Below, piece after piece: positions 31,875 through 40,658 of a stretch of 59,742 nucleotides of DNA. This DNA is from an uncultured Clostridia bacterium (GTDB lineage Bacteria > Bacillota > Clostridia > Oscillospirales > Ruminococcaceae). Within the stretch, counting starts at the first letter, position 1. Each line of letters starts with the position of its first letter. Location: contig CANPYR010000008.1 in NCBI GenBank assembly GCA_947588805.1, forward strand, positions 1 through 59,742, read 5' to 3'. Made by a program: the position numbers and the translations under genes. The notes under the pieces are model-generated. The model was not told the DNA's origin. It was given only the letters and a program-made list of their open reading frames with translations, and did no database searches.

Positions 31875-34646
31875 CTATACCGCCACACGCGCGGAGCTTC
31901 CTCCCGACCTTTCCTTCTTCACCACTATCTGCCGCTCTATTCTGCTTCTTAGGTCTCCCACGTGCGAGATTATCCCTATCAGCCTGTTGCCGCCGAGCTC
32001 GGTCAGCGCGCGCATCGCCTGCGAGAGAGTTTCTTCATCCAAAGAACCGAACCCCTCGTCCACAAACATAGCGTCTATTCTTATCCCGCCCGACGAAGCC
32101 TGGATCTCCTCCGAAAGTCCGAGAGCAAGGCTGAGCGAAGCTATAAAGCTTTCGCCGCCCGAAAGAGTCCGCACGCTTCTTACGGTTCCGTTGTAGTGGT
32201 CTATAACGTCAAGCCCGAGACCGCTCTGGCTCTTTAAATTTCCTGCCGTTTCCTGCCGTTTCAGGTCGTATTTTCCTCCCGACATCCTCATAAGATGCAG
32301 GTTTGCGCGGGAGACGATCCTGTCAAAAAACGCAGTCTGGACGTAGGTTTCAAGCCTTATCTTTTCACGCCCGGATATCGAGCCGTTCGCGGTATCGGAT
32401 AACGGGGATACGGTGCTGAGCCGAACGTCTATAGCCGACAGCTTTTCCGCGCTTTTTTTAACGCCGCTGAGAGCGGATCTGTTTTTTGAAGCCGAAACGC
32501 CGAGCCGGGTATTCTTTTCCTTGATCTCCGAAATCGACCGTAAGAGCCCGTCTTTTTGGGCCGAAAGCGCCGCGGGATCCCCATCCGGCGAATCTTTGAG
32601 ATGTTTTTCAAGACTCTCGGCGGCGGCGCTCAGAGCGTTCATCTTTTCCCTCAGCTCCGAAAGCCGCGCGGAGCAGTCCTCGTGCGCCTTTCTCAGCGCT
32701 TTTTTCTGATTCTCACAATCTTTTATGTACTCCTCCGCGGAGGATCTTTTATCAAACCTCAGCGTACTTGTAATTTTTTCAAGACGTTCAGATTCGCTCG
32801 CAAGCCGGTCGCCGAGGGATTTTACCGCGCTTGTAAGCTCGCTCCGCTTTTCTTTAAGCTTTGAAAGCTTTTCGCGCTCTTCGGGCAGGAGCTTTTCGGT
32901 CTCGGATCTTTCCGAGATTTTTTTCATCTCTTTGTCGGCTTCTTTTTTTGCGTTTTCAAGCTCTGATTTTTTTGCCTTATAAAGCTCCCGCAGCCTTGCT
33001 AATAGCTCCGCGGCGGGGACTGCGCCGTCGATTCCAAGGCTTTCCGCGGCATTTTTAAGGGACTGCTTTTTTTCTTCGCAGCTTCCCCTGAGCGCGCCGA
33101 CAGACGAGCTGAGCTCCGAAAGCTTTTTCTGGGCTTCGTCCCGCGTTTTCTCGGCAACAGTGACCTCGGCTTCGGTCGGGGCCTTTTCGGGCTTTATCGC
33201 TTTTTTGGGATGCTCCAAAGACCCGCAGACCGGGCAGGGGAGTCCGTCGGAAAGATTTTCGGCCATTATCCCTGCCTGAGAATCGTTAAAATCCGAGCGC
33301 AAGCGCTTCGCTCTGTCCGAAAGCTCTTCCCAGGCTTTTTTTGATTTAAGATATTTTTCCGTCTCTGAATCGAGCTCCCGAAGCTTAGAATCGAGCTCCG
33401 AAGCAGCCTTTCCCGCAGCGGAAATTTCTTTTATCTCCCGCTCCGATTTTGCGCAGAGAGCCTTTATCCTCTCAAGCTCCGCTCCGGCGGCTTCAAGAGA
33501 TTTGAACTTTTTCTCAAGCTGTAAAATTTTTTCCTCCTGCGGCGGGATTATTCCGTCCAAATCCGAAAGCTCCGACATATACGCCTTTATTCGCATATCT
33601 ATTTCCGAAACTGCCGCCCGGGACTTCTCGGACTCGTCGTATCTTGAAAGCTCGGCGGTCACAGATTTTATATTCCCGTCAAGAGCTTTTTCCTTTTCGG
33701 GATATCCTGCCGTAATCTCGGAAAGCTCCGCTTCCGCTTTTTCTATCTTCGGCGAAAGAGCCTTTTGCTCCGACCTGTATTTTAGGATCTCGGCTTCGGC
33801 TTTCTTTACGGCTTCAATTGCGGAGATCTTTTTTGTAAGAGCGTCCGACTTTTCGCTGAGAATTTTTTCCTCTTTCTTAAGCTCCTCAGCTTCGGCTTCC
33901 TCTTTTTCAATAAGTCCCGCGAGCGCTTCCACGGCTTCTACAAACGGGATCTCGCCGACGAGCGCAGCTTTAAAAATCTTTTCTTCATCGCTTCCCGGAT
34001 CTGCATAAGCGCTTTTAAGAAACATCTTCGTCTCTTCAAGCGCAAGCCTTCTCTGCTCCTCGACGGCCTTCGTCTCTTCATATAAAGCGTCCTGGAGGCG
34101 GGAATAGAAATCGGTTTTGAAGATATCCCGGAATATTTTCTGCCGCTCAGAGGTCTCGCACAAAAGAAGCTTTAAAAAATCGCCCTGCGCTATCATCGCT
34201 ATCTGTGAGAACTGTTTTCTGTCTACGCCCGTGATCTCCTTTATTTCGGAATCTACTTCCGCGCGTTTTGAAATTATCCTGCCGTCCGGAAGAGTCAGCT
34301 CGGCTTCGGCCTTCTGAAGGGTAACGCCCTCTCCGCGGGATTTTTTTCTTTCATACTCCGGCGCGCGGTAGACGGAATAAATTTTCTCCGCGCTCTCAAA
34401 ATCGAGCTTTACATATGTAGGAGTATCGTTATCGGCATACTTGGAGCGAAGCATAGAGGAGTCGCGGGACGTTCCGCTCGGGCAGCCGTAGAGCGCGAAT
34501 GTGATTGCGTCAAAAACGGTGGTTTTTCCGGAACCGGTATCGCCGCAGATAAGATAAAGCCCGCTTTTTCCGAGCTTTTCAAGCTCTAAGACCGTTTTTC
34601 CGGCATACGGTCCGAAGGCTGAAATTTCAAGTCTTAACGGTCTCAA
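31875..34646 (-). CDS. sbcC: SbcC-type exonuclease ATPase subunit
   Basis: Product of 923 aa. The SMC/Rad50-like head begins at residue 1 with Walker A GDTGSGKTT (35-43). Two long charged coiled coils (about 190-440 and 500-740) flank the zinc-hook CPVCGS (about 471). The C-terminal head holds the signature TLSGGESF and Walker B AMFVDEGFGSLDE. With SbcD it forms the nuclease that opens hairpins and palindromes in DNA and trims ends. The gene overlaps sbcD by 4 nt. The intergenic DNA of this window is full of palindromes, the natural substrate of this complex. Confidence 0.96.
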   Translation of the reverse strand: MRPLRLEISAFGPYAGKTVLELEKLGKSGLYLICGDTGSGKTTVFDAITFALYGCPSGTSRDSSMLRSKYADNDTPTYVKLDFESAEKIYSVYRAPEYERKKSRGEGVTLQKAEAELTLPDGRIISKRAEVDSEIKEITGVDRKQFSQIAMIAQGDFLKLLLCETSERQKIFRDIFKTDFYSRLQDALYEETKAVEEQRRLALEETKMFLKSAYADPGSDEEKIFKAALVGEIPFVEAVEALAGLIEKEEAEAEELKKEEKILSEKSDALTKKISAIEAVKKAEAEILKYRSEQKALSPKIEKAEAELSEITAGYPEKEKALDGNIKSVTAELSRYDESEKSRAAVSEIDMRIKAYMSELSDLDGIIPPQEEKILQLEKKFKSLEAAGAELERIKALCAKSEREIKEISAAGKAASELDSKLRELDSETEKYLKSKKAWEELSDRAKRLRSDFNDSQAGIMAENLSDGLPCPVCGSLEHPKKAIKPEKAPTEAEVTVAEKTRDEAQKKLSELSSSVGALRGSCEEKKQSLKNAAESLGIDGAVPAAELLARLRELYKAKKSELENAKKEADKEMKKISERSETEKLLPEEREKLSKLKEKRSELTSAVKSLGDRLASESERLEKITSTLRFDKRSSAEEYIKDCENQKKALRKAHEDCSARLSELREKMNALSAAAESLEKHLKDSPDGDPAALSAQKDGLLRSISEIKEKNTRLGVSASKNRSALSGVKKSAEKLSAIDVRLSTVSPLSDTANGSISGREKIRLETYVQTAFFDRIVSRANLHLMRMSGGKYDLKRQETAGNLKSQSGLGLDVIDHYNGTVRSVRTLSGGESFIASLSLALGLSEEIQASSGGIRIDAMFVDEGFGSLDEETLSQAMRALTELGGNRLIGIISHVGDLRSRIERQIVVKKERSGGSSARVAV

Positions 34647-35785
34647 AGCTCTTCATCCTCCTCCGAAAGTCTTGTTATGATATCTTCTAAAATTTTCTTC
34701 TGCTCATCCGTCATGTCGCGGCCGTTCTGGAGCCTGTAAAATTCTCCGAACATTTCCCCCGGAGATTTATCCGAACAGGTCCCGGTCAAAGCGCTTAAGC
34801 GATCCGCTCTGGTGCGGGAGTTGTCGTACTCAAGCTTCATAATATTTTTATATACCGTCCGAAGCCGTCCGAGCGCGTCCGGGATATCCTCCTCGTCGGT
34901 GAGAACGATATGTAAATAATCGTCGGTAGGAGTGTTTTCATAATTTTTCCTAAGCGTCAGATCGTAATACGTCCCGCGGAGCCTTCGCATTTCATGAAGC
35001 GGCTTCAAGGCAAGAGTAGAAACGAAAATATTTCCCTTTTCTTTAAGATCGACGACGGTGACGGATTTTTCGTCGTTCATCTCAGAAAAAGAATATTTAA
35101 GCGGCGAGCCGCAGTATCTGATCGCGGTCGAGCCGACGTTTTGCGGGCTGTGAAGATGCCCAAGAGCGGTATAGTCAAACGCGCCGAAGATATCCATGCC
35201 GACGCAGTCCGTCCCTCCGACGGAAAGCTCTTCGGATTCGCTTCTTTTAGCTCCCGCGACGAACTGATGAGTGATAAGGACATTTCTCTGCGAAAAATCG
35301 GCCGGTATCCGGGAAACAGCTTTTCTGACCGCTTCGTCGTAGCTTAAGATATCCCCGTCGGAAAGCGCCGCGCGGACCTGAGACGGCCTTACGAACGGCA
35401 AAAGCCAGAAATTAACGTCTCCGAATTCATCCTCAAGAGTAACGGGAGAAATTTCTCCGTCATAGACAGGCGAGATATATACGCCGGCGAGCCTGAAAAG
35501 CCTTTCGCCGAAGGAAACGCGTTCCGGGGAATCGTGGTTTCCGTAGATAATAAAAACCGGGATATCAAGTTCGCAGAGCCGGCTCAGAAAGCCGTCAAAG
35601 AGAGCGACCGCTTCGGAAGACGGAACAGGCTTGTCATAGATATCCCCGGCGATAACGACGGCCTGCGGACGCTCTGAGCGGGCATAAGAAACGATCTGAG
35701 AAAGAACGTTTTCCTGCTCGTCATAAAAAGGAAAGTCGTTGACTCGTTTGCCGATATGAAGATCAGATAGATGGAATATTTTCAT
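34643..35785 (-). CDS. sbcD: SbcD-type exonuclease nuclease subunit
   Basis: Product of 380 aa, a calcineurin-like phosphoesterase. The metal-binding motifs are FHLSDLHIGK (3-12), VIAGDIYDK (44-52), IYGNHDSPE (about 80), LITHQFVAG (about 170) and ALGHLHSPQ (about 208). It is the Mre11-like partner of the SbcC ATPase. The gene is first in the operon and shares 4 nt with sbcC (stop/start overlap), indicating coupled translation. A 14-bp palindrome lies between its -35 and -10 boxes, suggesting repressor control. Confidence 0.96.
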   Translation of the reverse strand: MKIFHLSDLHIGKRVNDFPFYDEQENVLSQIVSYARSERPQAVVIAGDIYDKPVPSSEAVALFDGFLSRLCELDIPVFIIYGNHDSPERVSFGERLFRLAGVYISPVYDGEISPVTLEDEFGDVNFWLLPFVRPSQVRAALSDGDILSYDEAVRKAVSRIPADFSQRNVLITHQFVAGAKRSESEELSVGGTDCVGMDIFGAFDYTALGHLHSPQNVGSTAIRYCGSPLKYSFSEMNDEKSVTVVDLKEKGNIFVSTLALKPLHEMRRLRGTYYDLTLRKNYENTPTDDYLHIVLTDEEDIPDALGRLRTVYKNIMKLEYDNSRTRADRLSALTGTCSDKSPGEMFGEFYRLQNGRDMTDEQKKILEDIITRLSEEDEEL

Positions 35786-35812
35786 TGGTCCCTCCGAAAG
35801 ATTGTTGATTTA

Positions 35813-35841
35813 AGTATAGCGCAAAATTTTGCGGAAGTCAA
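35813..35841 (-). promoter_or_regulatory. sbcDC promoter with palindromic operator candidate
   Basis: On the minus strand TTGACT (35836-35841) and TATACT (35813-35818), 17-nt spacer. The spacer contains the perfect 14-bp palindrome CGCAAAATTTTGCG (35820-35833), an ideal place for a repressor. It does not match the Bacillota LexA box. Confidence 0.75.
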
Positions 35842-35883
35842 TATGAAGGCGGGGGGAGCCATGCATTTCTGACGTCTGATTTC

Positions 35884-36009
35884 TTAGGGAGTGTCTAAAT
35901 CGCCCGCATTATTCATTATTTTAAAAATCGTCGCCATAGGCGACCCCTTGAAGTTCTGACATCTGACTTCTGACTTCTGTATTCTTGATGTGGCCGCCTT
36001 GGCCACATC
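35884..36009. repeat. Intergenic hairpin repeat, copy D (complete)
   Basis: About 126 bp, colinear with copy C: AGGGAGTGT start, hairpin GTCGCC-ATA-GGCGAC (35930-35944), TTGAAGTTCTGACATCTGAC and further CTTCTGACTTCTGT units, then hairpin GATGTGGCC-GCCTT-GGCCACATC (35987-36009). It ends 17 nt before the -35 box of the next gene, the same distance as copy C. Confidence 0.87.
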
Positions 36010-36026
36010 TGATTTCTTAACGCCCC

Positions 36027-36055
36027 TTGCATTTTTCCGACCAAAGAGTTATAAT
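36027..36055 (+). promoter_or_regulatory. Promoter of the second HAD phosphatase gene
   Basis: TTGCAT (36027-36032) and TATAAT (36050-36055), 17-nt spacer. Transcription should start near 36062, which excludes translation starts further upstream. Confidence 0.85.
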
Positions 36056-36110
36056 ATTCCCGGCGCACCTCATTTCCATCGACATCCCCCAAGAAAAGGA
36101 GACCTCCCAC

Positions 36111-36764
36111 ATGAGCATTCCACACACCGCCCAAGCCTACATTTTCGACTTCGACGGCACGCTTGTAAAATCCCTCGACGTCTGGAAAAAAGCCGACGAT
36201 CTGTTTCTTGAACGCCGCGGGCTGAGCTATCCAGAAAACTTTTATCAGATGATCTCGCATATGAACCTGCCGCAGGCTTCGGAATATATCCGCGTCGAGC
36301 TTTCGCTTCCGGAATCCGCGCTCGAGATCGAGCGGGAATTCGTCGAGATAATGCATTATCAGTACGCAAACGAGATAGAGCTTCTGCCCGGGGCAGGGGA
36401 GTACCTCGTAATGCTTAAGGAGCAGGGCGCAAGGCTTGCGATCGCGACTTCCAATCAGGAGGAGCTTTTTGTTCCCTGTCTTGAAAATAACGGCGTTCTT
36501 TCGCTCTTCGACGCATACGCTACGACCGCCGAAGCGGGTTGCACAAAAGGCGAACCGGGGGTATATCTTCTTGCGGCGAAGAAGCTTTCGGCAAAGCCGG
36601 AGGATTGCGAGGTCTTTGAGGATATCCTTCCCGGGATCGCCGCCGCGAAGAGCGTAGGGATGAAGTGCACAGGGATTTTAGAGGAGCGTTCGCGCCCCGA
36701 CTGGGATAAAATAAAAGCGCTTTCGGACAGGGTAATCACCGACTACCGCGAGCTTTTGCGATGA
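36111..36764 (+). CDS. HAD superfamily phosphatase, beta-phosphoglucomutase-like
   Basis: Product of 217 aa from the ATG at 36111, which follows AAAAGGAG (36094-36101). A longer in-frame version would begin before the predicted transcript start. Motifs: FDFDGTLVKSLDVW (motif I, with the two Asp), helical cap (18-85), IATSNQEEL (motif II), TKGEPGVYLLAAKKL (Lys) and CEVFEDILPGIAAAKSVGM (motif IV; Glu-Asp in the usual place). It acts on a small phosphorylated molecule; phosphatase versus mutase cannot be decided. It is transcribed alone from a promoter abutting the hairpin repeat. Confidence 0.9.
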   Translation: MSIPHTAQAYIFDFDGTLVKSLDVWKKADDLFLERRGLSYPENFYQMISHMNLPQASEYIRVELSLPESALEIEREFVEIMHYQYANEIELLPGAGEYLVMLKEQGARLAIATSNQEELFVPCLENNGVLSLFDAYATTAEAGCTKGEPGVYLLAAKKLSAKPEDCEVFEDILPGIAAAKSVGMKCTGILEERSRPDWDKIKALSDRVITDYRELLR

Positions 36765-36772
36765 AAAAATAA

Positions 36773-36795
36773 GCCGGGACGGATTTTGCCCCGGC
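36773..36795 (+). terminator. Terminator of the second HAD gene
   Basis: GCCGGG (36773-36778) pairs with CCCGGC (36790-36795), followed by A and T tracts. Confidence 0.6.
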
Positions 36796-36822
36796 AAAAA
36801 TTTTGTTTTTTATGCAGTATTC

Positions 36823-36865
36823 CGACGGGCGTCATAAATCGTTCCCGATTTTATGGCGCCCGTCG
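36823..36865 (-). terminator. Hairpin at the end of the transporter operon
   Basis: CGACGGGC (36823-36830) pairs with GCCCGTCG (36858-36865), with ATAAATCG/CGATTTAT-type pairing inside. It lies between the converging HAD gene and the opp-DUF3899 operon. Confidence 0.7.
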
Positions 36866-36893
36866 TTATTTCGCAGCTTTTTTATTTAATTAT

Positions 36894-37280
36894 TCAATAC
36901 GTAAGCTCATATATCAGCAGCGCCGCCAGAGAAAGAACGAGATATGCCGCGCCCGCGATAAGCATTTCCGCGGCGGGCTTTCTTTCCTCGCGCTTTCTTT
37001 CGACGTATTCTATAGCGCTTTCTTTTTCGCGCTGTCTGAGCATAGGGAGCGCGGTATAGAACGCGGTGGATATCCCGTATCCCGCAAGGTCGAAAATTCC
37101 GCGGTTTCTTGCGAATTTTATCCCTCCGATCCCCAAAAGAAGGGTGGCGGCGATGAAAAGTCCGTCGCAGACGCTTCGTATCGCCCCGTATTCGCGGCTT
37201 ATGTTCAGACCTGTTACCAGCGCGGTTATCGCTGCGCCGGCGGCGAAGCAGGATATAAGAGAGCTTTTTCTCAGCTTCAT
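36894..37280 (-). CDS. DUF3899-like small membrane protein, last gene of the opp operon
   Basis: Product of 128 aa with four hydrophobic segments: about 8-26, 37-55, a weaker one around 63-80, and 107-126 at the C-terminus, with a basic loop (REKESAIEYVERKREERK, about 83-100) in between. The GIFDLAGYGIS...Y-x-E-Y-V-E-R-K pattern recalls the DUF3899 family; this is a by-eye assignment. Its start is 4 nt past the stop of the OppF-type gene, so it is co-transcribed with the transporter. Function unknown. Confidence 0.7.
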   Translation of the reverse strand: MKLRKSSLISCFAAGAAITALVTGLNISREYGAIRSVCDGLFIAATLLLGIGGIKFARNRGIFDLAGYGISTAFYTALPMLRQREKESAIEYVERKREERKPAAEMLIAGAAYLVLSLAALLIYELTY

Positions 37281-37284
37281 CGCT

Positions 37285-38505
37285 TTATTCCTGCGCCTCG
37301 AGTCCCGCCATTATCTTTTTGTATTCCGCGTCGTTGCACTGTACGAAATGACCCGGCCTTACTTCGCGGAAGGAAGGCTGATCTACGCTGTAGTCGTGCT
37401 CCGCAAGGGGATTGTAAACTATTCTCTTTCTGGCCTTTTCGTAGATCGGGTCGGGAAGCGGGATAGCTGAAAGAAGCGAACGGGTGTAGGGATGGAGCGG
37501 GTGAGCGAAGAGCTCGTCGGAATCCGCAAGCTCGACTAATTTTCCGTAGTACATGACTCCTATTCTGTCGGAGAAATATTTAACTACCGAAAGGTCGTGA
37601 GCGATAAAGAGGATCGTAAGACCGAAGCGCTCTCTTAAGTCGTTCAGGAGGTTTATGACCTGAGCCTGTACCGATACGTCGAGCGCTGAAACAGGCTCGT
37701 CGGCGATGATGAGCTCCGGGTTCATGATTATGGACCTTGCTACGCCGATTCTCTGTCTCTGGCCGCCCGAGAACTCATGCGGATAGCGCGAAGCGTGTTC
37801 CCTTACAAGTCCCACGAGTTCGAGCATCTCATAGACCTTTTCATCCAGAACCTTTTTATCCTTCTCGCCTTGGATAACAAGTCCCTCGGCGATTATTTCC
37901 TTTACGGTCATACGGGGATCCAAAGAAGCTATCGGGTCCTGGAAGATCATCTGGATCTGAGTGACGAGCTTGGTGTTCTTAGCCTTTCTGAGCTCGTTCT
38001 TGAACTCTGCTTCAAGCCTTGTCTTTTCCTCGCCCTCGGCTTTGGAGATAAGCTCGTTATACTTTTTAGTCACCTCTGCGACCTTCTTTGCGGAATATTC
38101 CTTGTCGCAGTTTTTCTGATCGTTATTTGCGGCCTTGATGTTTTCGCGCTGTTCGGCCACGAACTTATCAAGCTCCGCTTTAAGCTTCGCCTGATCCGCT
38201 CCGGGCTTCTTGATGTTTTCCGCATACTCTTTCTTAGCGTTTGCTATCGCGTCCTTATAGGACTTAACGCCCGCGCAGATCCTCACGCCCTTGAAGATAA
38301 CGTCGCCGGACGTGATGTTATAGAGCTTAATGATCGAGCGGCCGGTGGTGGTTTTTCCGCATCCCGACTCACCGACAAGTCCGAACACCTCGCCCTTCTT
38401 GATATCGAAGCTTACGTCGTCCACGGCCTTTGTGGTAAAGCTTCCTGCCTTGAAATACTGGCAGAGATGAGATACCCTAAGCAGGGTTTCCTGGTTTTCC
38501 ATCAT
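37285..38505 (-). CDS. Peptide ABC transporter ATPase, OppF type, with about 100-residue helical insertion
   Basis: Product of 406 aa versus roughly 310-330 for usual OppF. Walker A is GESGCGKTT (45-53). The normal sequence continues to [11 protein letters not shown] (66-76). A lysine/glutamate/alanine-rich, probably coiled-coil stretch then spans about 78-180, before the Q-loop resumes as [14 protein letters not shown] (186-199). Signature [10 protein letters not shown], Walker [14 protein letters not shown] and the H-loop AHDLSVV are intact, so it should hydrolyse ATP. The OppF C-terminal motif [17 protein letters not shown] is present. It overlaps the OppD-type gene by 4 nt. Confidence 0.92.
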   Translation of the reverse strand: MMENQETLLRVSHLCQYFKAGSFTTKAVDDVSFDIKKGEVFGLVGESGCGKTTTGRSIIKLYNITSGDVIFKGVRICAGVKSYKDAIANAKKEYAENIKKPGADQAKLKAELDKFVAEQRENIKAANNDQKNCDKEYSAKKVAEVTKKYNELISKAEGEEKTRLEAEFKNELRKAKNTKLVTQIQMIFQDPIASLDPRMTVKEIIAEGLVIQGEKDKKVLDEKVYEMLELVGLVREHASRYPHEFSGGQRQRIGVARSIIMNPELIIADEPVSALDVSVQAQVINLLNDLRERFGLTILFIAHDLSVVKYFSDRIGVMYYGKLVELADSDELFAHPLHPYTRSLLSAIPLPDPIYEKARKRIVYNPLAEHDYSVDQPSFREVRPGHFVQCNDAEYKKIMAGLEAQE

Positions 38506-40658
38506 TTGGCCCCCTCTCTCTTGGCGTTCATTCTGTTTATCCTGTCCACGACAGCCTTAGGCGGGTCGACCTTCGGCGCGTCGGGGTGCAGGAGCCATGT
38601 CGCGGCGAAGTGTGTATCGGTGATTTTGAACATAGGCGGCTGGCGCTCGAAGTCGATCTGCATGGCGTATTTGTTTCTCGGCGCGAACGCGTCTCCCTTC
38701 GGGGGATAGATCATGTTAGGAGGCGTTCCGGGGATAGCTTCAAGCTTCTCGTTTGTATCGAGGTCAGGCATGGAGCTCAAAAGCGCCCAGGTATAGGGGT
38801 GAGCGGAGTGATAGAAGATATCCTCCGAGGTGCCGTATTCGACTATCTTTCCCGCGTACATAACCGCGACTCTGTCGGCCATGTTTGCGACAACGCCGAG
38901 GTCGTGGGTGATGAAGATAACCGAGAGCTGGCGCTCATCCTTAAGGCGGTTTATAAGTTCAAGTATCTGCGACTGGATAGTAACGTCCAATGCCGTAGTA
39001 GGCTCGTCGCATATAAGGATGTCGGGGTTAGCGGCGAGGGCAATCGCGATAACTATTCTCTGGCGCATACCGCCCGAAAATTCAAACGGATACTGTCTGT
39101 ATCTCTTATGCGGCTCGGCGATTCCGACCTCGTCCATAAGCTTTATCGCTCTGTGCTTAGCTATTCTTCTTGTGACCTTAGCGACGACGCCGGAAGCGTT
39201 GGTCATAAGGAAATTGATAATGTCTACCGTCTCGGAGTCGTAGTTTCTTGAATCTGCGGCAGCGAGGGCTTCGTCGTAGTGATCGATAAGGCGGCGAATA
39301 AGCCTTGAGATGTTCTCCTTGACGAGCTCAAGATCGGTCACATTCGGCTCTGCGAGCTCCCAGCCCGCCTGTTTGCCGCTCACGATTATGCGTTCATACT
39401 TTTTCTTGTCGCGGGCGTATTTTTTCAGCGCCTTTCTGTTTGCGACGATCCCGTTGAAGTAGCTGTCCACTTCGGATTTCAAAGACGGAGCGAAGGTAAA
39501 GCTAAGGCTGTCCTTGACGATGGCGAGCGGGTCTATCGCTTTTTTGACGACCGCCGCAAGGCTCTTCTGAGCTTCGTAGGACTCCTTTCTGTCGAGGTTT
39601 TCCTTTGCGTAAATCGGCAAAGCTGCGTTAAGGGCGCTTATCGCTTCCCTCATATTCTTATAGGTCTCGGAAGCGGAATATTTGAGCGCGCCCTCTGCGT
39701 CCGAGATGAACGCGAGCATGAATTCCTTATCGAGATATTCCTTCAGGTAGTCGTTCATCTTTTCGATCGGCATGTCCGGAAGCTCCTTGCCGCTGAAGGT
39801 AAGGTAGTAACCCATCCTGAAGAAATTCGGAACCGGCTTTTTGACCGCTTCGTCGGATATATCCCTAATCCTGTAAAGGATCTTAAGGGTAGACTCGAAT
39901 TCGGAGTTCTTTCTTCCGGCCTTGAAGGAGGGGAGGAGCTTTGAGGAGAGAGCTTTTATCTCGCCGCCGTATTTCTCCGGATCGATAACATAGGTGTTCA
40001 GAGAGCCGACAGCCTGCTTGGAAATGTCCCTGAGTCTGTCTAAAGCGTCTTTTCCGGCCGATTTCTTTTCAAGCTCGAACGCTATCTTTTCGATGTCGTC
40101 AAGATTTTCCTCTGCGGCTTCCTTAGCGGAATTGAACGCGGATTCAAGCTCTATGTGCTTGAATTCAAATTTATCGAATTTCTTGCAGCTCTCGGTAAGC
40201 CTTTCTGCGTCCGACGGGTTGTTTTTGATCATCGCCGCGTTCAGGCTCTTGAGGTAGGAATTAAAGGTCGAGCGGCTTTCACGCTGTCTTGCCTTTCCCT
40301 TTAAGAGCATGGCTTCGGTGAGCTGTTTTCCTATTCTTACGATAGGGTTCAAAGAGGACATGGGGTCCTGGAAGATCATAGCGATCTTGTCGCCTCTGAT
40401 CTTGTGGAAATCCTCCTCGGAGATCTTAAGAAGGTCCTTGCCGTCATAAATTATCTCTCCGGATTCGATTATTGAGTTCGCGGCTAAGATACCGAGAATA
40501 GCCTTTGACGTTACCGACTTACCCGAGCCGGATTCGCCGACTATGGCAAGAGTTTCGCCTTTTGCGAGGTCGAAGTTTATTCCTCTTACAGCCTGTACCT
40601 TGCCGTTTGAGGTCTTGAAGGATATCCGAAGGTCTTTAACGCTTAATTTGTTCTCCAT
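38502..40658 (-). CDS. Peptide ABC transporter ATPase, OppD type, with about 375-residue insertion
   Basis: Product of 718 aa versus roughly 330-350 for usual OppD. Walker A GESGSGKS (41-48) and Q-loop [12 protein letters not shown] (94-105) are normal. From about 122 to 498 there is a helical, charged extra domain where the helical subdomain normally has a short loop. The fold then resumes: [22 protein letters not shown], signature FSGGMRQR (527-534), Walker [13 protein letters not shown] (547-558), H-loop THDLGVV and the OppD C-terminal [16 protein letters not shown] with the region usually followed by a Cys cluster (none here). Catalytic residues are complete. The insert matches no domain I recognise. 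Stop overlaps the OppF-type start. Confidence 0.93.
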   Translation of the reverse strand: MENKLSVKDLRISFKTSNGKVQAVRGINFDLAKGETLAIVGESGSGKSVTSKAILGILAANSIIESGEIIYDGKDLLKISEEDFHKIRGDKIAMIFQDPMSSLNPIVRIGKQLTEAMLLKGKARQRESRSTFNSYLKSLNAAMIKNNPSDAERLTESCKKFDKFEFKHIELESAFNSAKEAAEENLDDIEKIAFELEKKSAGKDALDRLRDISKQAVGSLNTYVIDPEKYGGEIKALSSKLLPSFKAGRKNSEFESTLKILYRIRDISDEAVKKPVPNFFRMGYYLTFSGKELPDMPIEKMNDYLKEYLDKEFMLAFISDAEGALKYSASETYKNMREAISALNAALPIYAKENLDRKESYEAQKSLAAVVKKAIDPLAIVKDSLSFTFAPSLKSEVDSYFNGIVANRKALKKYARDKKKYERIIVSGKQAGWELAEPNVTDLELVKENISRLIRRLIDHYDEALAAADSRNYDSETVDIINFLMTNASGVVAKVTRRIAKHRAIKLMDEVGIAEPHKRYRQYPFEFSGGMRQRIVIAIALAANPDILICDEPTTALDVTIQSQILELINRLKDERQLSVIFITHDLGVVANMADRVAVMYAGKIVEYGTSEDIFYHSAHPYTWALLSSMPDLDTNEKLEAIPGTPPNMIYPPKGDAFAPRNKYAMQIDFERQPPMFKITDTHFAATWLLHPDAPKVDPPKAVVDRINRMNAKREGAK

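Noticed and set aside
36027-36110. Upstream extension of the second HAD gene
   Set aside because: It would start before the predicted transcription start and lacks a ribosome binding site; ATG 36111 has a good one.
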